A stretch of DNA of 52,608 nucleotides from Gammaproteobacteria bacterium (GTDB taxonomy: Bacteria > Pseudomonadota > Gammaproteobacteria > Steroidobacterales > Woeseiaceae), in assembly GCA_030425905.1 (NCBI GenBank), contig JAUHZT010000005.1:1-52608 (forward strand). Direction: 5' to 3'. The notes below the pieces were generated by a model. It made no database searches and was not told the DNA's origin. It saw only the letters and a list, made by a program, of their open reading frames with translations. A program made the position numbers and the translations under genes. Numbering within the stretch: the first letter of the stretch is position 1; each line of letters starts with the position of its first letter. Shown piece by piece: positions 16,698-25,593 of the stretch.

Positions 16698-16906
16698 CGG
16701 CCGCAAGCAACTGAATACCGAATGTGCGTGTAATCGCTCGTTTCAACAGTGCTTGTCCGCATCGGTGACCAATATTCTGAGCTAATGACTGCAACACATG
16801 CCTCCAGACAATACCAGTCGTGCGCAAGGCACAACAGCATTTGCGCGGGTAACTCCCGGTCACTAGTATGCACGTTGCTTCCAGCCAGTTACCCACCACG
16901 CTCTTC

Positions 16907-18727
16907 ATGAATCAGGACAAATCTCCATCCGCTCACGATTGCCTGCGCGATATCTTTGGCTATCATGCGTTCCGAGGACGCCAGGCGGAAGTTATCGAAG
17001 CCGTCATGGCGGGCAAGGATGCACTGGTCATTATGCCGACCGGCGGCGGCAAGTCGCTTTGCTACCAGATCCCGGCACTCCTTCGCCCGGGTGTCGCCGT
17101 GGTGGTATCGCCGCTGATTGCCCTGATGCAGGACCAGGTTAGCGCGCTGCATGAAGTTGGCGTTGCGGCGGCTTATCTGAATTCGAGCCAGTCGGCGGAG
17201 GAGCAGCGCGCGGTAACGTCGCAACTGCGCAACAATGAACTCGACCTGCTCTACATCGCACCAGAACGGCTCGCTATCGCACATACGCGAGACTTGCTCT
17301 GCTCTCTGCCTTTATCGCTGATCGCGATCGATGAGGCACACTGCGTTTCCCAGTGGGGCCACGACTTCCGCGAAGAGTACCTTCGTCTCGACGAACTTGC
17401 CGAGTTGTTCCCGGGCGTGCCGCGACTGGCGCTGACGGCAACGGCGACGGCGAAAACGCGCACGGAAATTGTTAATCGCCTTGCATTGCATGAGCCCGAG
17501 GTTTTTGTCGCCGAGTTTGATCGACCCAATATTCGTTACCTGGTGCAAGCGAAGACTGATGGGAAGCGGCAACTACTGCAGTTTTTGCAAGCGCACCGGA
17601 ACAACGCAGGCATTGTTTACTGCCTGTCGCGCAAGAAGACCGAAAGTACCGCCGACTGGCTGTGCGCGAACGGGTTCCGCGCGCTCCCGTATCACGCCGG
17701 ACTCAGCTCCGAAACGCGGCATGAGCACCAGCGACGTTTTCTCGCCGAAGACGGCCTTATTATTGTTGCGACAATCGCGTTTGGCATGGGCATCGACAAA
17801 CCCGATGTGCGCTTCGTTGCGCATCTGGACCTGCCAAAAAGCGTGGAAGCCTACTACCAGGAAACCGGGCGCGCGGGCCGCGACGGCTTACCCGCCGACG
17901 CCTGGATGGTGTACGGATTGCAGGACGTAGTGCGCTTGCGGCAGATGCTCGACGAGTCCAGCGCCGGCGAAGATTACAAGCGCCACGAGCGAGCCAAGCT
18001 CGACGCTTTGCTTGGCTGGTGTGAGGTTACCGGTTGCCGGCGCCGACCGCTGCTTGAGTATTTTGGCGACCAGCCCGAACAGGACTGTGGCAATTGCGAC
18101 GGCTGTTTGACGCCAGTCGAAACCTGGGACGGTTCTATCGCAGCACAGAAGTTGCTGTCGGCGGTTTATCGCACCGGCCAGCGTTTCGGCACCGCACATG
18201 TTATTGATGTTTTGCTGGGCAAGCGCACAGCCAAAGTTACGCAGCATGGCCATGCTGAACTCAGCGTATTCGGCATTGGCGCCGACTTCGATGCGCAAGC
18301 CTGGCGCTCGGTTGCACGTCAGCTTATTGTTCAGGGTTTCCTGCATTCGGATGCCGAGCGCTATGGCGCCCTGGTATTAACCCCCAGGAGTCGCGAACTG
18401 CTGCGGGGCGAACTCGCCGTGCAGTTTCGCAAAGATCCGAAGCGACCGGCCACCGGCAGCAAGAAGCCGGGGCACGTCAGCATTACCATTGCCGATGAAG
18501 ACCGCGACCTCTGGGAAGCGCTGCGCGCCTGTCGGCAGATGCTTGCCAACGAACACAGCGTGCCACCGTACGTCATATTTCACGACTCGACGCTGCGCCA
18601 GATGATCGAGCATCGCCCAGACAGCGAAGCGGGCCTGCTGGAGCTCAGCGGCGTCGGCCAGACCAAGCTCGATCGCTACGGCGAACACTTTCTAGAGGCA
18701 CTGAGACAGCATTCAATGGCTGGATAG
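16907..18727 (+). CDS. recQ: ATP-dependent DNA helicase RecQ
   Basis: The 606-residue product has the full RecQ architecture: a helicase core with Walker A MPTGGGKSLCYQ (about 43-54) and DEAH box AIDEAHCVSQWGHDFR, motif VI YQETGRAGRDG, the zinc-binding domain (YFGDQPEQDCGNCDGC), a winged-helix RQC domain, and a C-terminal HRDC domain ending LSGVGQTKLDRYG. It unwinds DNA 3'-5' in RecF-pathway recombination and replication-fork repair. I chose ATG 16907 (MNQDKSPSAHDCLRDIFGY) because RecQ proteins start close to the LRDIFGY block; ATG 16868 would add 13 residues and cannot be excluded, as neither has a clear ribosome site. It is flanked by about 200 bp on each side. Confidence 0.96.
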   Translation: MNQDKSPSAHDCLRDIFGYHAFRGRQAEVIEAVMAGKDALVIMPTGGGKSLCYQIPALLRPGVAVVVSPLIALMQDQVSALHEVGVAAAYLNSSQSAEEQRAVTSQLRNNELDLLYIAPERLAIAHTRDLLCSLPLSLIAIDEAHCVSQWGHDFREEYLRLDELAELFPGVPRLALTATATAKTRTEIVNRLALHEPEVFVAEFDRPNIRYLVQAKTDGKRQLLQFLQAHRNNAGIVYCLSRKKTESTADWLCANGFRALPYHAGLSSETRHEHQRRFLAEDGLIIVATIAFGMGIDKPDVRFVAHLDLPKSVEAYYQETGRAGRDGLPADAWMVYGLQDVVRLRQMLDESSAGEDYKRHERAKLDALLGWCEVTGCRRRPLLEYFGDQPEQDCGNCDGCLTPVETWDGSIAAQKLLSAVYRTGQRFGTAHVIDVLLGKRTAKVTQHGHAELSVFGIGADFDAQAWRSVARQLIVQGFLHSDAERYGALVLTPRSRELLRGELAVQFRKDPKRPATGSKKPGHVSITIADEDRDLWEALRACRQMLANEHSVPPYVIFHDSTLRQMIEHRPDSEAGLLELSGVGQTKLDRYGEHFLEALRQHSMAG

Positions 18728-18901
18728 CGCACGGCCGCGCGCAAAGAAATCCGTGCGAAAATCATGGTTTGGCGAGCCGGAAGGCTGGATTAAGTGACCC
18801 GGTCGCTACCTCGCCGCGCGGCGCTGGGTTATGCTGCGCGGCTAACAATAACGAAATACCAAAGCGCGTGGCAGCAACGCGATTCCGAGGTTTCTTGCAG
18901 A

Positions 18902-20686
18902 ATGGCTGATGTATTTGTTTCCTACGCGCGCCTCGACCGGGCGCGCGTCGCGCCGCTGGTCGATATCATCACCGCCCAGGGATGGACTGTGTGGTGGGAC
19001 CCCGAAATTACGCCGGGTCAGGAGTTCGACGACCAGATAGATGCCGAGATCGATGCGGCGAAAGCGGTCATGGTCGTCTGGACACCCACCTCGGTAACAT
19101 CGCGCTGGGTCCGTGGCGAGGCGCGTGAAGCGGCCGATCGCGGCATACTGGTGCCTGTGCGCTTCGACACTGCTCGTCTGCCTATGGATGTGCGTGCAAT
19201 CCATACAACGGACCTCGACGACTGGGGCGGGGATCCTGCGAGTCCGCCCGTGCAGGAGTTTCTGCATGCACTCGGTGCAATGATCGCTCGTGCTCCGACT
19301 CAGGCAGTTAATCCTGATCAGCATGCAGAACTGTCACCTGAGAAACCGGCGCCGCAATTTACTGTCTGCGTGCTGCCATTCACCAACATGAGCGGCGACC
19401 CGGAGCAGGAATACTTCAGTGATGGCATTACCGAAGATGTAATCACCGATCTCAGCAAAGTCTCGGCGCTCGGCATCATCTCCCGCAACAGTGCCTTCAT
19501 GTACAAGGGCACGCACGTTGATATCCCCAAGCTCGCGCGCGAGTTAAAGGTCAGCCATGTACTGGAAGGCAGCGTGCGCAAAGCCGGTGGACGGGTTCGC
19601 ATCAGCGCTCAACTCGTCGACGCAAAGACCAACAACCATATATGGGCCGAAAGGTACGATCGTGACTCCAGCGATATCTTTGCCCTGCAGGACGAAATTT
19701 CCGAGGCTATCGTCAAAGCGCTGCGTCTGAAATTACTGCCAAAGGAAAAGAAGGCCATCGAAAGCCGCGGTACAGATAGTGCCGAGGCGCACAACCTGTA
19801 CCTGATGGCACGGCAGACGCATGTCACAGGCCAGGAGTCCGACGCACGATCAGCCGAGGCCATTGTCCGCCTGTGCACCCGTATTGTTGAGATCGATCCG
19901 AACTATGCTCAGGCCTGGGCCCTGATGGCGATCGGCTACATGAAGCTGCGCGAGGCGCGCACAGGTTTTGCGGACAAAGGAATGGCGGCCGTTGAACGCG
20001 CCCTTGTCCTGGACCCCGATCTTGCCGAGGCACATGCGGTGAAAGCACAGTTGCTGCTGTCCGACGGTAAGGCGGAGGCTGCCGCTGCGGAAGTTGAGAC
20101 TGCACTCGGCCTGAACCCTGAATCTTACGAAGTTAACCGTTCAGCCGGCCGTCTTAACTACCAGCTACATAACTACGAGGCTGCAATAAGTCACTACGAA
20201 AAATCCGCACACCTGATGGAGGCCGACCTCAACTCAGCATCCGTACTGATTAGCGCCTATACCGCATTGAACGATGTTGCCGGGGTACGCCGCGCCGCCG
20301 AAATGGCACTCAAGCGTGCCGAACTGGTTCTGGCGCATGACCAGAACAATTCCATGGTGGCCGGTTACAGTGCCTACGCACTCGCTGCTCTGGGCGAGGG
20401 CGAGCGCGCAAAATCACGCATGGATCGCGCCTTGTTAATTGACCCGGAAAATTACAACATGCGTTACAACTTTGGTTGTGCGCTATGCACGTATCTCAAG
20501 GACAAGGAAGCGTCACTGAATATGCTGGGCCCCGTATTCGAAACCGCAACCGACAGTTTCCTGCCGTATATCAAAGCAGACCCTGACCTCGACATGTTGC
20601 GTGATGATCCGCGCTTTATTGAGATGCTCGCCGCTGCCGAAGCACGGCTCGAGCAGGTCAACGAGCAGCTATCGAGTGACTCGTGA
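18902..20686 (+). CDS. TIR domain / TolB-like / TPR protein
   Basis: The 594-residue soluble protein has three parts. Residues 1-130 form a TIR (or closely related SEFIR-like) domain: MADVFVSYAR, GWTVWWDPEITPGQ, AVMVVWTPTSVTSRWV. E73 in RWVRGEA aligns with the catalytic glutamate of NAD-cleaving TIR domains such as SARM1. Residues about 150-300 form the TolB-like N-terminal-type domain seen in cyclase-associated proteins (VCVLPFTNMSGD, YFSDGITEDVITDLSK, VSHVLEGSVRKAGGRVRI). The rest is TPR repeats (DPNYAQAWALMAIGYMKL, DPDLAEAHAVKAQLLL). ATG 18902 is chosen because TIR proteins begin exactly at this point, although the frame is open upstream. Role unknown: signalling scaffold or NADase-type effector. 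Confidence 0.88.
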   Translation: MADVFVSYARLDRARVAPLVDIITAQGWTVWWDPEITPGQEFDDQIDAEIDAAKAVMVVWTPTSVTSRWVRGEAREAADRGILVPVRFDTARLPMDVRAIHTTDLDDWGGDPASPPVQEFLHALGAMIARAPTQAVNPDQHAELSPEKPAPQFTVCVLPFTNMSGDPEQEYFSDGITEDVITDLSKVSALGIISRNSAFMYKGTHVDIPKLARELKVSHVLEGSVRKAGGRVRISAQLVDAKTNNHIWAERYDRDSSDIFALQDEISEAIVKALRLKLLPKEKKAIESRGTDSAEAHNLYLMARQTHVTGQESDARSAEAIVRLCTRIVEIDPNYAQAWALMAIGYMKLREARTGFADKGMAAVERALVLDPDLAEAHAVKAQLLLSDGKAEAAAAEVETALGLNPESYEVNRSAGRLNYQLHNYEAAISHYEKSAHLMEADLNSASVLISAYTALNDVAGVRRAAEMALKRAELVLAHDQNNSMVAGYSAYALAALGEGERAKSRMDRALLIDPENYNMRYNFGCALCTYLKDKEASLNMLGPVFETATDSFLPYIKADPDLDMLRDDPRFIEMLAAAEARLEQVNEQLSSDS

Positions 20687-20694
20687 ATAACAAC

Positions 20695-21522
20695 TTAATC
20701 GGCTGACCGTCGCTGCTTGAATGCGTCGCTGTGACGCCGAATACTCCAGGTACCCAGTCCTTCGCCGTTTTCAAACTCGGCGCCGCGAGCAGTGACTTCG
20801 AACATAGCCTCACCGATTTGCGTTGCACGTACCGCTGCACCTACGGGGGCAAAAAACCAGTAGAGCAACCGTTGGCCCACGTGCGCTTCCTCGTCTGTCG
20901 GCCCAATATAATCCGGCCGGTAGGCGATCACCCGCAACTTCGTACCCTGTGCAGCCTTGAACAAGGCTTTTTCCGCACGCAACTTCTCGCGCGCCCACAT
21001 CATGTTGGAATCCTCGGATATATCACTGGAGCTGATGTAGTGAAAAGAAATGTCATCCGTTGCGCTCGTCGCGAGCCACTCTTGGACAAAACGCAACGGG
21101 AAGTCGACATGAATACGGCCATACGTTTCCTCGTCCACGCCGACGGCACTCGTGCCGATTGCCCAGTAGACCGCATCCGTATCGACCAGCTTTTCACGGA
21201 CCGATGCGTAGTCGAGATAATCCATGTGCAGGTGCATTTGCACTTTACCCGTGGCCACGCCCTCCTCGATGCGTGGGGTAGCACGGCGCGTCACAACGTG
21301 AATTGTCTCTATGTCAGGATTCCGCATTGCCGCCTTGAGAATGCCGTCACCCGCGGTCCCGCTGGCGCCGAATATCGCGACATTCGAATAGTCCGCCGGG
21401 GTTCCCGCAAGTGCGGCAATGGGTTCGCTCTTGAACAGTAGAAGGACAGCGATACCAAGGTAAAACACGGCAAACAGCACAAGCGGTGCCAGCAGAATCG
21501 TGCGCAGTCGGGGTATCTTCAT
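20695..21522 (-). CDS. Membrane-anchored NAD(P)-binding short-chain/epimerase-like protein
   Basis: The 275-residue product has one N-terminal transmembrane helix (about residues 8-31) followed by a Rossmann fold: VAIFGASGTAGDGIL carries the nucleotide-binding Gly motif. Text such as VYWAIGTSAVGVDEETYGRIHVDFPLRFVQEW and FHYISSSDISEDS matches the HTATIP2/NmrA-like atypical SDR group, where a Ser takes part at the active-site position. ATG 21522 with GAAGGG upstream is preferred to a longer frame. The gene is convergent with the TIR-TPR gene (8-bp gap) and divergent from the membrane TPR gene. It may bind NAD(P)H as a redox or quinone-related sensor; no substrate is suggested. Confidence 0.8.
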   Translation of the reverse strand: MKIPRLRTILLAPLVLFAVFYLGIAVLLLFKSEPIAALAGTPADYSNVAIFGASGTAGDGILKAAMRNPDIETIHVVTRRATPRIEEGVATGKVQMHLHMDYLDYASVREKLVDTDAVYWAIGTSAVGVDEETYGRIHVDFPLRFVQEWLATSATDDISFHYISSSDISEDSNMMWAREKLRAEKALFKAAQGTKLRVIAYRPDYIGPTDEEAHVGQRLLYWFFAPVGAAVRATQIGEAMFEVTARGAEFENGEGLGTWSIRRHSDAFKQRRSAD

Positions 21523-21670
21523 TGGCAAAGGATACCCTTCACCCCCAGGCGAAGAAACCGGGCCGTGGAGGTCGTACCCCATCCAGCGAAAATAGTGCCG
21601 CACAACATCTGTACAGCAAGCACAGCAATTGCTTAAATCGACGCCGTCGTCCCTTCGTTGGGGTCAGGCC

Positions 21671-23500
21671 ATGTCGCTCATCAGCGAGTTCAGCAAAAGG
21701 AATGTTTTCCGGGTTGGGGCAGCCTATCTGGTAGGCGCGTGGCTGCTCATCCAGGTTGCCGAGACACTGTTTCCCTTGTTTGGCTATGGCGATACTCCGG
21801 CCCGGATCGTTGTCATTGTGCTCGCCATCGGCTTTTTGCCCGCGCTGGTCCTGGCCTGGGCGTTTCGCCTGACACCTGAAGGTTTGCGCAAGGAATCCGA
21901 TGTCGAGGTAGCCTTGTCAGCGTCGGCTACCAAGCGACTGGATCGCGGCATTATGGCGGTGCTGGCGCTCGCGCTGTGCGTGTTTGGAGTCGACCGATTC
22001 GTGCTTACACCGCAACGCGATGCAAAGCGCCAGGCAGAATTGGCAAGCCAGATCGAAGATGCGCGGCAACAAGGGCGCACCGAATCCCTGCTCGGCTCGT
22101 ACGGCGGCAAATCGATAGCCGTGCTGCCCTTCGTGAACATGAGCGACGATGCCGCCAACGAGTTTTTCTCGGACGGTATCTCGGAAGAACTGCTGAATCT
22201 GCTGGCGAAAATTCCTGAACTGCGCGTCATCTCGCGATCATCGTCTTTTTTCTACAAAGGCAAGGACCTGCTCGTTGGGCAAATTGCCAGTGAGCTCAAG
22301 GTCGCGCATATCCTCGAAGGCTCGGTCCGCAAGAGCGGAGACCGGGTACGAATCACCGCACAACTCATCGACGCGCGCTCGGACACACACCTGTGGTCCG
22401 AGGCGTTCGACCGCCAGCTTGGCGACATTTTTACGATTCAGGAGGAAATTGCGTCGGCCGTTAGCGAGCGCCTCAAGCTAAGCTTGCTGGGTGAAGCGCC
22501 GCGGCCAAGAACCACGGACCCGCGGGCATATGCGCAGTATCTGCAAGCACGCTTCCTGAGCGTGCAGGGTAGAGCCGACGGTTATGCACAGGCGATTGAG
22601 CTGTTGCAGGACGTGCTCAAGATTGACCACGGTTACACCAACGCCTGGGACGCACTGGCAAGCAACTATCTTAACCAGAGCAGTAAAGGCCTGCGGCCCT
22701 GGGACGAAGGGTTCAGCCTGGCGCGGGAGGCCGCAGAGCAAGCACTTGCGATTGATCCGCTGTTTGCGCCCGCCTACTCCCGGCTGGCATGGATAGCTTT
22801 ACTTAAGGACAACAATCTGGCGCTGGCGGCCCGTCACTATCAACGCGGCCTCGAACTTGGCCCCACTAACGTTCGAACGATAGGCGATGCCGCGTCGTTG
22901 CTAAAGAGTCTTGGGCGCGTGGAGGAATGCATCGCACTGGATGAGTATGTCGTTGCACGCGACCCGGTCAATGCCACCGGCCATTTCAACCTTGCAGGAA
23001 GTTACCTGTTTGCACGACGCTTCACCGATGCCATCGCAAGTTACGAAACCGCTCTTAAGTTAAGCCCCAATCGCATTGGCGCACATTATCAACTCGGCCT
23101 TGCGCGATTGCTTGCCGGTCAACCTGCGGAGGCGCTGGAATCGATGCAGCGCGAATCGCTTGATGTTCTGCAACTACTGGGTAAAGTCCTCGCTCATCAC
23201 GCACTTGGCAATTCAGTCCTGGCCGACCAGCTACAGGCCGACCTTATCGCGTCGCACGCCGAGGATGCCGCCTACAACATCGCCTACGTGCAGGCGTTTC
23301 GCGGTGATGCAGATGCCGCCTTCAACTTCCTGGAACAGGCCGTGAAGTATGGCGACCCGGGGCTCGCGGACATCGCGGTAGAGCCTTTGTTCAGCAACCT
23401 GCACAGCGACCCACGATGGACGTCGCTGCTGCGCTCTCTTGGCAAGACACCCGAGCAACTACATGCCATTATATTTGAGGTGCAGTTGCCGGATACGTGA
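21671..23500 (+). CDS. Membrane TolB-like / TPR protein
   Basis: The 609-residue protein has three N-terminal transmembrane helices (about 14-36, 46-65, 92-111), with the family motif FRLTPEGLRKESDVE between helices two and three. A TolB-like domain follows (SIAVLPFVNMSDD, FFSDGISEELLNLLAK, VAHILEGSVRKSGDRVRI), then TPR repeats to the C-terminus. It shares the last two modules with the TIR protein at 18902-20686, replacing TIR by a membrane anchor. Proteins of this architecture occur in many copies in some proteobacteria and resemble the regulatory part of class III adenylate cyclases, but there is no cyclase domain here. ATG 21671 has GGGTCAGG in front. Probable role: envelope-attached signalling or assembly scaffold. 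Confidence 0.87.
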   Translation: MSLISEFSKRNVFRVGAAYLVGAWLLIQVAETLFPLFGYGDTPARIVVIVLAIGFLPALVLAWAFRLTPEGLRKESDVEVALSASATKRLDRGIMAVLALALCVFGVDRFVLTPQRDAKRQAELASQIEDARQQGRTESLLGSYGGKSIAVLPFVNMSDDAANEFFSDGISEELLNLLAKIPELRVISRSSSFFYKGKDLLVGQIASELKVAHILEGSVRKSGDRVRITAQLIDARSDTHLWSEAFDRQLGDIFTIQEEIASAVSERLKLSLLGEAPRPRTTDPRAYAQYLQARFLSVQGRADGYAQAIELLQDVLKIDHGYTNAWDALASNYLNQSSKGLRPWDEGFSLAREAAEQALAIDPLFAPAYSRLAWIALLKDNNLALAARHYQRGLELGPTNVRTIGDAASLLKSLGRVEECIALDEYVVARDPVNATGHFNLAGSYLFARRFTDAIASYETALKLSPNRIGAHYQLGLARLLAGQPAEALESMQRESLDVLQLLGKVLAHHALGNSVLADQLQADLIASHAEDAAYNIAYVQAFRGDADAAFNFLEQAVKYGDPGLADIAVEPLFSNLHSDPRWTSLLRSLGKTPEQLHAIIFEVQLPDT

Positions 23501-23754
23501 GCGCATTACTCCGGCTGACCGCTGGTCTTGAGTGACAACGTTTTACCGTCCAGACCGTCGGAGAAAAACTCTGGTGCGAGAACAAAATGAAAAACACACG
23601 AGCGAAGGAATGTAGCGATACCTGCAACAATACGCTGTGAACGAGCCGGGTACCTGCTTGCCAATTGCCGGCGGACAAAGCTCGAATGCCTGTATTAGCC
23701 GGCCGTCTGTCAACAGAGTAAACTTCTGAGACCTGACACCGGACGGAGGTCCGC

Positions 23755-25455
23755 ATGACGCACGCGCCTGTGCAAGGCACTAATTCAGAGGATGCCGTCG
23801 AGTTTTTGCCCGCGCACCTGTTGCTTGCTCGCTGGGCGGCGCAAATGCCAGACAGGGAGTTTCTCCTGCAGCCTGTCAATGGCACCCTGCATAGCATCAG
23901 CTTTAAGGAGGCCCTTGCGCAGTCAAGCCGTATGGCGGCGGCCCTGCTGGACCTGGGTCTTGCTCCCGGTGACAAGGTTGCGATTCTCGGCAAGAACTGC
24001 GCCGAATGGGTTCTTGCTGATCTGGCCATCGCAATGGCCGGCATGATCTCCATACCGATCTATCCAACCGCCAGCGCCGACACGATCGCTTATATTATCG
24101 GTCATAGTGACACCAGGGCCGTGTTTGCCGGCAAGCTGGATGACGCGGATTCGATCAGTCGCGCCATACCGCAAGCCTTGCCGAGCATCGCCTTTCCGTA
24201 CCCGACTATAGAGTGCGGCTATCGCTGGGAGGACCTGGTAGCGAGCACTGAACCCCTCGTGGCGCTGCCAGAGCCAGCAGCCGAAGATACGATGACCATA
24301 CTGTACACATCGGGCAGTACGGGACGGCCAAAAGGTGTAGTCATCAGTTACCGCGCTTATGTTTATGGCTGCCAGGCCGCTCTCGAGCGCGTTGGGCTTG
24401 GCACAGAAGATCGAATACTCTCGTATTTGCCGCTCGCACACGTCACCGAACGAATGGCGGGCACCGGGCTGTCGATGTACGCAGGCGCGAAAATATATTT
24501 TGTGGAAACGCTTGAGACATTCGTTGCTGATCTTAAAACCGCCAACCCGACAGCTTTCGGTTCCGTACCGCGCCTGTGGGTCAAGTTTCAAAGTGGCGTG
24601 CACGCGAAAATAGCACCTGCGAAACTCAAATTGCTCTTGTCAGTTCCGCTCCTAAACCGTCTCATTGCCCGCAAGATTCGCGAGTCGCTGGGCTTCAAAA
24701 ACTGCAAGCTGTTTGCCTCGGGCAGCGCCCCGATTTCACCCACGACTTTACGCTGGTACCGAAAGCTCGGAATCGACATCAGTGAAGGCTGGGGCATGAC
24801 TGAAACCAGTGGCCTGTCGTGTATCAACCTGCCTTTCTCGGCAAAACGTATTGGTACAATTGGGTTACCCGTCAACGGCACCGAAATGAAAATCTCGGAT
24901 CAAGGCGAGCTACTCATCCGTTGCCCGGGGCTATTCAGCGAGTACTTCAAGCAACCCGAGCTCACCCGGCAGGCATTCTCGGACGATGGTTTTTTTCATA
25001 CCGGTGACAAGGCCGAGTGGGATGAGACACTGCAGGGCTTCCGTATCACCGGTCGCGTGAAGGACATTTTCAAGTCGGCGAAAGGCAAGTACGTGGTACC
25101 CGTGCCTATCGAAGCACGTCTGTCAGCTAATCCACTGCTGGAACAGGTCTGCGTCATTGGTAGTGGCCTGCCCGCGCCGGTTGCCGTTGTTGTACTTTCC
25201 GATGCGGCGAATCCCTTGCCAAAGGAAACCATCGAGCGCAGCCTGGAAGCTACCTTGCTCAACACCAACCAGCAGCTTGAGTCTCACGAACGGCTGGCCG
25301 GTGTGTTCATTGCCCGTGATGAGTGGACTACCGAGAATGGCCTGCTGACGCCGACCCTCAAAGTTCGTCGCGAACAACTTGACGCGCGTTACCTGCCGCT
25401 GGTTGATAAACCGTTCAGCGGTGCTCTCATCTGGGAAGACAGGCACAAAGCCTAG
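23755..25455 (+). CDS. Long-chain acyl-CoA synthetase (AMP-binding)
   Basis: The 566-residue ANL-superfamily enzyme activates a fatty acid with ATP to an acyl-adenylate and then to acyl-CoA. The P-loop motif reads TMTILYTSGSTGRPKGVV (about 180-197), the A5 motif GWGMTETSG, the A7 FHTGDKAEWDE and A8 ITGRVKDIFKSAKGKYVVP; these are typical of the FadD15/bubblegum group for long or very long chains. A GGACGGAGG ribosome site precedes ATG 23755. It lies 138 bp upstream of the RND pump gene on the same strand, which may be a coincidence or hint at lipid-related substrates. An intergenic stretch of 254 bp before it holds nothing I recognise. Confidence 0.9.
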   Translation: MTHAPVQGTNSEDAVEFLPAHLLLARWAAQMPDREFLLQPVNGTLHSISFKEALAQSSRMAAALLDLGLAPGDKVAILGKNCAEWVLADLAIAMAGMISIPIYPTASADTIAYIIGHSDTRAVFAGKLDDADSISRAIPQALPSIAFPYPTIECGYRWEDLVASTEPLVALPEPAAEDTMTILYTSGSTGRPKGVVISYRAYVYGCQAALERVGLGTEDRILSYLPLAHVTERMAGTGLSMYAGAKIYFVETLETFVADLKTANPTAFGSVPRLWVKFQSGVHAKIAPAKLKLLLSVPLLNRLIARKIRESLGFKNCKLFASGSAPISPTTLRWYRKLGIDISEGWGMTETSGLSCINLPFSAKRIGTIGLPVNGTEMKISDQGELLIRCPGLFSEYFKQPELTRQAFSDDGFFHTGDKAEWDETLQGFRITGRVKDIFKSAKGKYVVPVPIEARLSANPLLEQVCVIGSGLPAPVAVVVLSDAANPLPKETIERSLEATLLNTNQQLESHERLAGVFIARDEWTTENGLLTPTLKVRREQLDARYLPLVDKPFSGALIWEDRHKA

Positions 25456-25593
25456 AGAGCGAGAACCGCGGTCGACTTGCACACCGCTGGTCGCGCGATC
25501 CAGCCGTCTCGTCGCAACGCAACGACATTTACCCAACGAAAACGGTCCAAGCTGCATCAAATAGTTAACGCCGATGCTGTGAGGAAAAGCTCT

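Noticed and set aside
23469-24053. Minus-strand open frame spanning the TPR gene end and acyl-CoA synthetase start
   Set aside because: It overlaps a well-supported gene, has Ser/Arg-rich shadow composition, and no start signal.
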